Below are positions 1 to 5,777 of a DNA stretch of 14,593 nt, in pieces. The position numbers were made by a program, and so were the translations under genes. How positions within the stretch are numbered: position 1 is the stretch's first letter; every line of letters starts with the position of its first letter. Source of the DNA: Coriobacteriales bacterium (GTDB lineage: Bacteria; Actinomycetota; Coriobacteriia; Coriobacteriales; QAMH01); the NCBI GenBank assembly GCA_024408695.1, contig JAKSUU010000005.1:1-14593 (forward strand). Direction: 5' to 3'. Below the pieces are notes generated by a model that was not told where the DNA came from, made no database searches, and saw nothing but the letters and a program-made list of their open reading frames with translations.

Positions 1-57
<57 letters not shown>

Positions 58-124
58 AAAAAGAACTAAAAGTTCTTAAAGTTTAAATTTTTGGCTAACT
101 TCCCAAGTGGTCCGATAGCCAGTT

Positions 125-159
125 TCTCGCTCGACACCAATACTTGGCGAAAAGCGAGA
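125..159 (-). other. Stem-loop in the 16S leader
   Basis: A 7-bp outer stem, TCTCGCT (125-131) with AGCGAGA (153-159), encloses an inner 4-bp stem, CCAA (137-140) with TTGG (144-147), with a 3-nt loop. It sits about 70 nt before the mature 16S end. A structured leader here is expected for precursor folding or RNase III-type processing, but that role is inferred. Confidence 0.5.
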
Positions 160-192
160 TATGAAAGTAAAACTTTCGAAAAGTGTGAGATT

Positions 193-240
193 CTGGAAAT
201 CATTTCCGGATGCGACTTTTTACAAAAAACTAAAAAGTCG
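193..240 (-). other. Two adjacent hairpins in the 16S leader
   Basis: GGAAAT (195-200) and ATTTCC (202-207) form a perfect inverted repeat around one base. CGACTTTTT (213-221) and AAAAAGTCG (232-240) form a 9-bp stem with a 10-nt loop. In the minus-strand RNA the second hairpin comes first. Neither has a clean run of U directly after the stem, so they look like leader structure and not like terminators. Confidence 0.45.
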
Positions 241-261
241 GCTTTTAAATTTGTTTAAAGA

Positions 262-289
262 ATTGTCAGGTTTAAATGACTCTTGTCAA
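262..289 (-). promoter_or_regulatory. Candidate rRNA promoter
   Basis: On the minus strand a perfect -35 TTGACA (284-289) is followed after 16 nt by GACAAT (262-267), a 4/6 match to the -10 consensus. An AT-rich stretch lies just upstream of the -35. The predicted start near 255 would give a leader of about 200 nt containing the hairpins. Against it, a boxA-like element (251-263) would overlap the start site, so a further promoter between 340 and 458 is possible; I saw no good match there. Confidence 0.4.
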
Positions 290-458
290 AACAAAAATTG
301 GCTTGTATCACAATAATAACAGTATCCAGTTTTCAAGGTTCTAATTACAAGGTTGACCTGTAATCGCTGCACATAAAGACAAAATACGCCTTAAAGCGCA
401 GTTTTTATAGTCTATAAGAGAACAAAATTTTATGAAAAAAAATATTAGAAATTTAATT

Positions 459-486
459 AAAAAAACCCGGGTGTATCCATCACCAG
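459..486 (-). terminator. Probable intrinsic terminator of the lipoprotein gene
   Basis: Just after the lipoprotein stop codon, the minus-strand RNA can fold CUGG-UG with CA-C-CCGG (one bulged C, 7-nt loop), followed by G and seven U (the A run at 459-465). The stem is short but GC-rich at its base and the U tract is clean. It would separate the lipoprotein transcript from the rRNA operon downstream. Confidence 0.6.
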
Positions 487-493
487 TTCAAAG

Positions 494-943
494 CTAGTTT
501 TCTAGCTCGGAAATGTCTTTTAATTCATAATTTGATTCACCATCTTTTGCAAATATTATTTTTATGTCTTGGATATCCAACGATACATATCCTTGATCAT
601 TATATTCAAATTGCATGTTATCGGAATCATCTAATTCGAAGCCTGTTTTTGTGTTGCGCCATTTGCCTTCATAATTTTCGTTGGCATCTTGTTTGTCTTT
701 ATATTCCATAACAAACTTTGCACTGCCATCTTTTTCTAAAGTAACAGAAAAATTCTCAAATATATTTGTGCTTGGCAACAAGATAGCATTATATTGAACA
801 TTTGTTGCTTTCCATGTGCCTACATATTTAGTGTCGTGTTTTCCTTTAGTAAAATCATTGCTTGTATCTTCCCCGCACCCAACAACGCAAAGACCTAATG
901 CGAAAACCAAAACAAAAATAATAGTACTAAACTTTCTCAACAT
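494..943 (-). CDS. Small secreted lipoprotein of unknown function
   Basis: A 149-residue protein with a type II signal peptide: basic start MLRK, a hydrophobic core to about residue 20, then the lipobox VVGC with the lipidated Cys at 23. The mature part is acidic and polar and has the look of a small beta-rich domain: a YVGTWKAT segment near residue 40, then alternating strands such as FSVTLEKDGSAKFVM and YEGKWRNTKTGFELDD. Small lipoproteins with a GTWK start and a second GxW repeat are common in Coriobacteriia and recall lipocalin-like folds, but no family is claimed. It should be anchored to the outer face of the membrane after processing by signal peptidase II (lspA is at 5290-5775). An AGAAAGG ribosome site precedes the ATG at a long distance (about 11 nt). 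The gene lies between tRNA-Pro and the rRNA leader and ends in its own likely terminator. Confidence 0.85.
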   Translation of the reverse strand: MLRKFSTIIFVLVFALGLCVVGCGEDTSNDFTKGKHDTKYVGTWKATNVQYNAILLPSTNIFENFSVTLEKDGSAKFVMEYKDKQDANENYEGKWRNTKTGFELDDSDNMQFEYNDQGYVSLDIQDIKIIFAKDGESNYELKDISELEN

Positions 944-975
944 ATATATGTAAACCTTTCTTTAGTTTAAACATT

Positions 976-1009
976 TTGTACAGCGTTATATATATGTAAG
1001 TCTTCTTAT
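976..1009 (-). promoter_or_regulatory. Candidate promoter and repeat element upstream of the lipoprotein gene
   Basis: On the minus strand a TATATA -10-like box lies about 17 nt after a weak TTCATT -35 and is followed directly by ACGCTGTACAA (976-986). The same 11-mer follows a -10-like TAAAAT upstream of tRNA-Pro (1169-1179). The gene could also be read from the tRNA promoter, since no terminator is visible between them. Confidence 0.3.
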
Positions 1010-1041
1010 AATGAATAGACTATATATACGTATGCAATATT

Positions 1042-1118
1042 TGGTCGGGATGACTGGATTTGAACCAGCGACCCCTCGCTCCCGAAGCGAATGCTCTACC
1101 AGGCTGAGCCACATCCCG
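1042..1118 (-). tRNA. tRNA-Pro (anticodon CGG)
   Basis: A 77-nt cloverleaf can be drawn on the minus strand. The acceptor stem CGGGATG pairs with CATCCCG over 7 bp, followed by discriminator A and an encoded CCA (1042-1044). The D arm has GCTC/GAGC with a GG-containing loop. The anticodon stem TTCGC/GCGAG encloses loop TTCGGGA, giving anticodon CGG at 1082-1084, which reads the proline codon CCG. The T arm is GCTGG/CCAGT with TTCAAAT. All stems are intact. A dedicated CCG reader is notable in so AT-rich a genome, where CCG should be rare. Confidence 0.96.
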
Positions 1119-1168
1119 CCTAATTAATTTTAAGACAAAAAATGAAGTTGTTTTAAAAATTCGCCGAC

Positions 1169-1208
1169 TTGTACAGCGTATTTTAGGAAAAATCAGTTCA
1201 AAACCAAA
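1169..1208 (-). promoter_or_regulatory. Candidate promoter region of tRNA-Pro with ACGCTGTACAA repeat
   Basis: Between the upstream terminator and the tRNA the minus strand has TTGGTT, 16 nt, then TAAAAT (1180-1185), followed directly by ACGCTGTACAA (1169-1179). The -35 is poor, the -10 fair. The position, some 60 nt before the tRNA, is plausible for a tRNA promoter. Confidence 0.3.
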
Positions 1209-1225
1209 TTAATAATCCGTCAAAC

Positions 1226-1255
1226 AAAAAAGCCCCGCTAATATGCAGGGCTTTT
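1226..1255 (-). terminator. Strong intrinsic terminator of the NlpC/P60 gene pair
   Basis: In the minus-strand RNA, AAAAGCCCUGC pairs with GCGGGGCUUUU over 11 bp (one G-U pair) around a 6-nt AUAUUA loop, and the 3' arm runs into a U tract (A run at 1226-1231). It lies 21 nt past the stop of the hydrolase gene that ends at 1277. On the plus strand the hairpin has only a short T run and no gene before it, so the minus-strand use is the sensible one. Confidence 0.93.
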
Positions 1256-1276
1256 GAATAATCTATTTAGCAATGT

Positions 1277-2335
1277 TTAAAAACGCAAACCGTAAGTCCA
1301 GCGGCCACCAGAGCCATAAGAAACAACGGCACCCGTATGTGGGGCATGAATATAATTTGTACCACCAGTAGAAATTGCAACATGACCAGGTCTGTATAAA
1401 ACATCACCTGGGGCACAAGCAGAAGGATCAAATCGAGCACTTGCACAAGCCAATTGATCTTCGGTATAATGTGGAAGACTAATGCCAACATGAGCATAGC
1501 ACCACATAACTAAACCAGAGCAATCAAAGCTATTAGGACCCGCAGCGCCCCAAAGGTATGGACAACCTAAACGCGACGCCGCATAGTCTACAACACTGCC
1601 ATGTGTTGGAATACTCGGTGCTGGAGTGCCTCCACCGCCACTACTACTGCTGCTTGAACCGCTACTGGCTGGAGGAGTGTACGAACGAGAAGCTTGCTGG
1701 GCCTGCTGTGCTGCTGCAGCTCTTTGACTCTCAATAGCTTCTTTATATTCGTTACTTAAGGAATTATATTCTGCTTGATAGCGAGCTTCTTGGGCTTCAA
1801 CTTCACTTTTTTGTGCAGCCGCAGCATTAAGTTCTTGTTTTGCGACAGCCTCTTGTTCTTCTAGGGTCACTTTTGCTTCCTGTAATTCTTTTCTAGAAGC
1901 TTTAGTAATTGCGACAGTTTCTGCATCTTCTTGGTTAAGATTATTCAAAGTATCCCAAAGAGTTGCAAAATCACCAAAAGAAGAAACGCCTAACAAAACA
2001 CCTAAATAAGAAATAGGGCCACCTTGCTTGTACATTGTTGTTGCACGATTTGAAAGATAGCCTTGCTTGCTATCAATGACTTTTTGACACTCGTCAATTT
2101 TTACTTTGGCATCCTCAACCGCTTGTGTAGCTGCAACATATGCTTCGTTTGCTCTATTGTATTCGTCTACGGCAAGATCCATTTCGTTTTCCATGGCTTC
2201 AAGACGCGCCTTTGCAGCATCTACATCAGACTTATTTACGGCAAAAGCAGGCGATACACCAGCAGCTATCAATGAACCCGTTACCAAACTAGTACCAATA
2301 AATGTTCTACGATTAATCTTCAATCTATCAGACAT
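1277..2335 (-). CDS. Tat-exported coiled-coil NlpC/P60 peptidoglycan endopeptidase (copy 1)
   Basis: A 352-residue secreted cell-wall hydrolase. Residues 1-32 are a twin-arginine signal (NRRTFIGT, hydrophobic stretch, AFA cleavage site). Residues 35-215 are rich in Ala, Glu, Lys and Gln and should form long coiled coils around a conserved centre (about 85-137). A Ser/Gly/Pro linker (218-243) leads to the C-terminal NlpC/P60 domain, with the catalytic Cys272 in FDCSGLVMW, His318 in GHVAIS and a third polar residue, His330. The family cuts the stem peptide of peptidoglycan, typically next to gamma-D-glutamyl-meso-diaminopimelate. Its layout recalls actinobacterial RipA-like and firmicute CwlO-like enzymes, where the coiled coil controls activity. 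AGGAG lies 8 nt before the ATG. It is a tandem paralogue of the gene at 2457-3482 and differs mainly in its longer linker. The cleavage bond is inferred from the family. Confidence 0.93.
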   Translation of the reverse strand: MSDRLKINRRTFIGTSLVTGSLIAAGVSPAFAVNKSDVDAAKARLEAMENEMDLAVDEYNRANEAYVAATQAVEDAKVKIDECQKVIDSKQGYLSNRATTMYKQGGPISYLGVLLGVSSFGDFATLWDTLNNLNQEDAETVAITKASRKELQEAKVTLEEQEAVAKQELNAAAAQKSEVEAQEARYQAEYNSLSNEYKEAIESQRAAAAQQAQQASRSYTPPASSGSSSSSSGGGGTPAPSIPTHGSVVDYAASRLGCPYLWGAAGPNSFDCSGLVMWCYAHVGISLPHYTEDQLACASARFDPSACAPGDVLYRPGHVAISTGGTNYIHAPHTGAVVSYGSGGRWTYGLRF

Positions 2336-2343
2336 ATAATCAT

Positions 2344-2348
2344 CTCCT
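2344..2348 (-). promoter_or_regulatory. Ribosome binding site of NlpC/P60 copy 1
   Basis: AGGAG on the minus strand, 8 nt before the ATG at 2335, supports this start and therefore the complete twin-arginine signal. Confidence 0.75.
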
Positions 2349-2419
2349 ATGCCTAATTATAAGTACAAATATACTTTAGGTGTTTTTTACTACAATTTAT
2401 CTACAATATGTAACTATTA

Positions 2420-2425
2420 ATTATA
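2420..2425 (-). promoter_or_regulatory. Candidate -10 box of an internal promoter for NlpC/P60 copy 1
   Basis: A perfect TATAAT on the minus strand lies in the 121-nt AT-rich gap between the two hydrolase genes, about 85 nt before the downstream start codon. The -35 position holds only a poor match (TTCCAA, 17-nt spacing). No terminator was found behind copy 2, so copy 1 may be read both from here and by read-through. Confidence 0.4.
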
Positions 2426-2456
2426 CAACAATATTAAAATTTTTGGAAATTTCAAA

Positions 2457-3482
2457 TTAAAAGCGTAAAGCGTAAGTCCATTTGTCTGCAGAACGCCAAC
2501 CATAACGTACAACATCACCTGATTGAGGGGCATGAATATAATTAAGGCCACCAGTAGAAATCGCTACATGATTCGGTTTATACAAAACATCACCAGGAGC
2601 AGCATCTGCAGGATTGAAACGTGCCTTAGCGCATGCACATTGACTCTCAGTATAATGAGGGAGAGAAATACCGACTTGCGCATAACACCACATAACTAAG
2701 CCCGAGCAATCGAAAACATTTGGCCCTGCACCACCAGGGACATATGGACAGCCAAGACGAGATACAGCATAATCAACGACGCTACCGTGAGCTGGAATGG
2801 CAGGAGCAGGATTGCCTGCAGGTTTATATGTCTTAGATGCTTGTTCTGCTTGGCGTGAAACTTCTGCTCTCTCTGTTTGAATAGCTTCTTTATATTCTGC
2901 GCTTAAAGAATTATATTCTGATTGATATTTGGCCTGTTGTGCTTGAACCTCTGCCTTTTGTGCAGCAGCATTATCTAGTTGAATTTTAGCTTCTTTTTCT
3001 TGTTCGTCTAAAGTGATTTTTGCTTCTTCAAGTTCTTTTTTTGAAGTTTTAGTAATGGCAACTGTATTTGCATCTTCCTGATTAAGATTGTTTAATGTAT
3101 CCCAAAGAGTAGCAAAATCACCAAAGGATGAAACACCAAATAGAACACCAAGGTAAGAAATAGGACCACCCTGTTTATACATAGTAGTTGCGCGATTTGA
3201 AAGATAGCCTTGTTTGCTTTTTATGACTTTTTGGCATTCACCAATTTTTACACGAGCTTCTTCGGCTGCAGCAGTAGCGGCGACGTATTTTTCGTTTGCA
3301 GCATTATAAGCATCAACAGCTAAATCCATCTGTTCTTCCATGGACTCAAGACGTGCTTTAGCAGCATCAACGTCTGACTTATTAACAGCAAAAGCAGATG
3401 GTGCGTTAACAGCACATAAAGTTCCTGCAGCAAGTGCAGTACCAATAAATGTTCTACGATTGATCTTTAATTGTTTAGACAT
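2457..3482 (-). CDS. Tat-exported coiled-coil NlpC/P60 peptidoglycan endopeptidase (copy 2)
   Basis: A 341-residue paralogue of the downstream hydrolase with the same plan. The twin-arginine signal (NRRTFIGT) ends at about AFA (32). Coiled-coil segments fill about 35-215, with the central block 89-138 nearly identical to copy 1. A short Pro/Ala linker (218-232) leads to the NlpC/P60 domain with Cys259 in FDCSGLVMW, His305 in NHVAIS and His317. All three catalytic positions are kept, so it should be an active exported peptidoglycan endopeptidase. The linker is about 15 residues shorter than in copy 1 and lacks the Ser/Gly run. AAAGG lies 6 nt before the ATG, and a good promoter (3524-3552) lies just upstream, so this is the first gene of the pair. 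At the DNA level the shared block has many third-position changes, which points to an old duplication kept by selection. Confidence 0.93.
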   Translation of the reverse strand: MSKQLKINRRTFIGTALAAGTLCAVNAPSAFAVNKSDVDAAKARLESMEEQMDLAVDAYNAANEKYVAATAAAEEARVKIGECQKVIKSKQGYLSNRATTMYKQGGPISYLGVLFGVSSFGDFATLWDTLNNLNQEDANTVAITKTSKKELEEAKITLDEQEKEAKIQLDNAAAQKAEVQAQQAKYQSEYNSLSAEYKEAIQTERAEVSRQAEQASKTYKPAGNPAPAIPAHGSVVDYAVSRLGCPYVPGGAGPNVFDCSGLVMWCYAQVGISLPHYTESQCACAKARFNPADAAPGDVLYKPNHVAISTGGLNYIHAPQSGDVVRYGWRSADKWTYALRF

Positions 3483-3523
3483 AAAAAACCTTTCGCATGC
3501 CTTTCATTAGTACGTAACACTAT

Positions 3524-3552
3524 AGTATAACACAAAAATTATTATTTTGCAA
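3524..3552 (-). promoter_or_regulatory. Promoter of the NlpC/P60 gene pair
   Basis: On the minus strand TTGCAA (3547-3552), a 17-nt spacer and TATACT (3524-3529) make a good sigma70/sigmaA-type promoter. The expected start near 3517 leaves a leader of about 35 nt before the ATG at 3482. An imperfect inverted repeat (GCAAAC/GCTTGC, about 3549-3564) overlaps the -35 and could be an operator, though nothing identifies a regulator. Confidence 0.75.
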
Positions 3553-3582
3553 ACGTAAGCTTGCTGTAAATAATAATGAACA

Positions 3583-4275
3583 TTAAAAACTATAGAGCAG
3601 GTTCTCTCCACAAACTACAAGTAATTTACCTGCATTTATGCTTATTTTAGCACAGTTTTGATTATTCGAAATTATTTTATTGCTTGCTCCCAAGGGAAAA
3701 CTCCATGTTAACGCTTGATTATTTAATTGCCATTTTAAATTCTCTGTATAAATACCGCAAACCTGCTCTGTTAAACTTAAAAGAGAGACTTTTTGAGAGG
3801 GTGAAAAATATTTTTGCATGTTTAAATCGATTTCTAAACATGAGAATGCTTTAGTGAGTAAAAAGACAAGAGTTGACCCGGCAACAAGAACCCCCTTAGC
3901 ACCATGTTCATCTAAAAAATTTAAGACCTGCACATTTGCAAGACTGTGAGCAAAATCACAGCCCAAACCACCAAAAAGCTGAAATTGCTTATAGCCACGT
4001 TTAAGCCCTAGTTTAACAGCTGCCAAAGTATCTGTATCGTCCTTATCTGTAGGAAGTCTTATAATTTCACACTTAGCATTATCTAAATTTTCGCAAGACA
4101 CCGAATCAAAATCGCCAATAAGAACATCAACTGCAATATCGTTTTTAATGCAAGCGTCAAAACCAACGTCGGCGGCAATCAAAAGATTATCATCCGGGGA
4201 AAAATCTGGAAGATCTTTTGGTTCAAAACCTCCACAAAAAATAGAACAAACCTTATTTTCAAAAATATTATTCAT
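3583..4275 (-). CDS. thiN: Thiamine pyrophosphokinase (divergent)
   Basis: A 230-residue protein with the thiamine pyrophosphokinase layout; the family moves pyrophosphate from ATP to thiamine to give thiamine diphosphate. The N-terminal catalytic half has the Asp-rich signatures IGDFDS (53-58) and LPTDKDDTDT (74-83), then FGGLGCDFAHSLANVQVL (101-118). The C-terminal half should be the beta-rich thiamine-binding domain, with a GASNKI segment near 197-202 where the family has a similar SNE-type motif. In the third motif the usual Arg and Asp of GGRxDHxLxN are replaced (Asp107, Ala109), while His110 and Asn114 remain, so activity is likely but not certain. It is the last gene of the DUF3467-ileS-lspA-rluD run, 11 nt behind the pseudouridine synthase, with no clear ribosome site of its own, which suggests translational coupling. 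Confidence 0.85.
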   Translation of the reverse strand: MNNIFENKVCSIFCGGFEPKDLPDFSPDDNLLIAADVGFDACIKNDIAVDVLIGDFDSVSCENLDNAKCEIIRLPTDKDDTDTLAAVKLGLKRGYKQFQLFGGLGCDFAHSLANVQVLNFLDEHGAKGVLVAGSTLVFLLTKAFSCLEIDLNMQKYFSPSQKVSLLSLTEQVCGIYTENLKWQLNNQALTWSFPLGASNKIISNNQNCAKISINAGKLLVVCGENLLYSF

Positions 4276-4286
4276 TTAAACAAAAT

Positions 4287-5288
4287 TTATTCTTCAAGTT
4301 TTTCTAACTCATCAATAACTTTTTGCAAATCGTTTGGTAAGTTGTCTTGAAAAGATAAAGTCTCACCAGTTATTGGGTGCTCAAAAGCAATTTTATAAGA
4401 ATGCAAAAATTGTCTTTCTAAACCGAGTTCAAGTTGTTTAGCTGCATTTTTATTTTTAAGCTTGGCATTAGCAGCACGGCCATACAAAGGATCACCCACA
4501 ACAGGATGGTTTGTATAGGCCATATGCACGCGAATTTGATGTGTACGACCAGTATAAAGTTTGCACTCGCATAAACTATAACCATTACTTTTCATGCTAC
4601 CCCTATATGTTTTTAAGGTAGTAAAGGATGTAATAGCACTACGCGAATTTGAACTTTCACACACAGCCATTTTGGTGCGATCTTTTGGATGACGGCCAAT
4701 TGGCGCATTTATCATAGCACTGTTATCATGAATCGTGCCGTGAACAAGAGTAATATAACGTCTATCAACACTACGAACCCTAAGTTGATCTTGAAGTTTA
4801 GCTGCGGCAATATCGGTTTTTGCGGCAATCAAAAGACCACTTGTATCTGCATCCAAACGATGCACAATACCAAGTCTGTCGCTTCCCTGTACTTCACTTA
4901 AATTTTCCTTACCACAATGAGCAACTAGTGCATTAACTAATGTGTCATCATAATGACCTGGACAAGGATGGCACACAAGCCCCGCCTGTTTAGAGATTAC
5001 TAAAAGATGATCATCTTCAAAGCGAACGTCAAGGTCAATTTCATAATTTGCAGCAAGACTTGTTTCTATTGTAGTGTGATAAGGCACTTCGATACTTAGC
5101 AAATCATCTTCTAATACAATGCGCTTTTTTGTAGAAGCTGCACCATTTACTAAAATACGACCTTGCTCAATTAATTTAACCGCACTACTTCTAGAAGGTA
5201 TATTTTCTATATTTAAGGAAGAAATCAAGGCATCGAGACGCATGCCTTGTTCTTGTGCTGAAACCTTATGTTCTACAATTTCTTTCAT
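4287..5288 (-). CDS. rluD: RluD-type 23S rRNA pseudouridine synthase (RluA family)
   Basis: A 333-residue RluA-family pseudouridine synthase, which isomerises uridine in large-subunit rRNA. Residues 14-75 form an S4 RNA-binding domain (GMRLDALISS... SAVKLIEQGRILVNG). The catalytic domain follows, with motif VHRLDADTSGLLIAAKT holding the catalytic Asp146, and the C-terminal motif GRTHQIRVHMA followed by HPVVGDPLYG. The S4 plus catalytic layout is that of RluD, or YlyB of Bacillus; the exact uridines modified cannot be read from sequence. The start lies 1 nt past the lspA stop, so translation is probably coupled. The lspA-rluD-type gene order is widely conserved in Gram-positive bacteria and supports the assignment. 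Confidence 0.93.
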   Translation of the reverse strand: MKEIVEHKVSAQEQGMRLDALISSLNIENIPSRSSAVKLIEQGRILVNGAASTKKRIVLEDDLLSIEVPYHTTIETSLAANYEIDLDVRFEDDHLLVISKQAGLVCHPCPGHYDDTLVNALVAHCGKENLSEVQGSDRLGIVHRLDADTSGLLIAAKTDIAAAKLQDQLRVRSVDRRYITLVHGTIHDNSAMINAPIGRHPKDRTKMAVCESSNSRSAITSFTTLKTYRGSMKSNGYSLCECKLYTGRTHQIRVHMAYTNHPVVGDPLYGRAANAKLKNKNAAKQLELGLERQFLHSYKIAFEHPITGETLSFQDNLPNDLQKVIDELEKLEE

Positions 5289-5289
5289 C

Positions 5290-5775
5290 TTATTGAACGC
5301 TATCTGTATGATCTCTTACAATTTCTAAAATCATGGCAATTATAAACAAAAATACGCCTACGCAAACACAAATATCTGCAAAATTAAACACTGGGAAATT
5401 TATAAAATCAAACTTGATAAAGTCAACAACATACCCATATTGTATGCGATCAATAACATTTCCGATGGCTCCGGCAGAAATCAATGATAAGGATAAAACT
5501 TCTAAAAGGCCATGGTGCCTTTTTACAAGTAACCAAACAACAATAATAACAATAACAACTACAGCAATTGTAATAAACAAAGTATGACGCCCAGCTCCCA
5601 TACCAAAGGCGGCACCTTCATTTTTAACAAGAATAAAAGAAGCCAATCCATCAACAAAAGCCTTTAAGGTAACAGAGTCCACATTGTTAACTGCCCATAA
5701 CTTTGTAGCTCTATCTGCTAAAATAAGCAGAATTGAAACTGTCGCATACAATGAAATGGATTTTATTCGTCTCAT
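5290..5775 (-). CDS. lspA: Lipoprotein signal peptidase (signal peptidase II)
   Basis: A 161-residue integral membrane aspartic protease that removes signal peptides from diacylglyceryl-modified prolipoproteins. About four transmembrane segments are visible (roughly 7-25, 64-84, 92-108, 129-152). Family motifs are present: the DRATK stretch near 21, NEGAAFG (52-58), GNVIDR (105-110) with catalytic Asp109, and FNFAD (130-134) with catalytic Asp134. Length is normal for the family. The ATG follows the ileS stop by 2 nt with no separate ribosome site, and the next gene starts 1 nt after the lspA stop, so it is embedded in one operon. A substrate candidate, the lipoprotein at 494-943, is in the same window. 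Confidence 0.96.
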   Translation of the reverse strand: MRRIKSISLYATVSILLILADRATKLWAVNNVDSVTLKAFVDGLASFILVKNEGAAFGMGAGRHTLFITIAVVVIVIIVVWLLVKRHHGLLEVLSLSLISAGAIGNVIDRIQYGYVVDFIKFDFINFPVFNFADICVCVGVFLFIIAMILEIVRDHTDSVQ

Positions 5776-5777
5776 TT

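Larger units (their letters stand above)
58..458 (-). other. 16S rRNA operon leader and promoter region (no gene)
   Basis: These 400 bases have no credible coding frame and lie between the lipoprotein terminator and the 16S gene, so they should hold the rRNA promoter and transcribed leader. Several inverted repeats are visible (125-159, 193-209, 213-240, 344-364). Two stretches resemble rRNA antitermination boxA elements on the minus strand: ATTCTTTAAACAA at 251-263, and CCTTGAAAACTGGATA at about 322-337, which resembles a motif common in rRNA leaders and spacers of Gram-positive bacteria. The assignment rests on position and motif resemblance, not on a mapped transcript. Confidence 0.6.

Noticed and set aside
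1267..1497. Small hydrophobic open frame on the minus strand over the end of the NlpC/P60 gene
   Set aside because: It overlaps the catalytic NlpC/P60 domain in another frame and has no ribosome site; the hydrophobic look comes from frame shift of the real gene.
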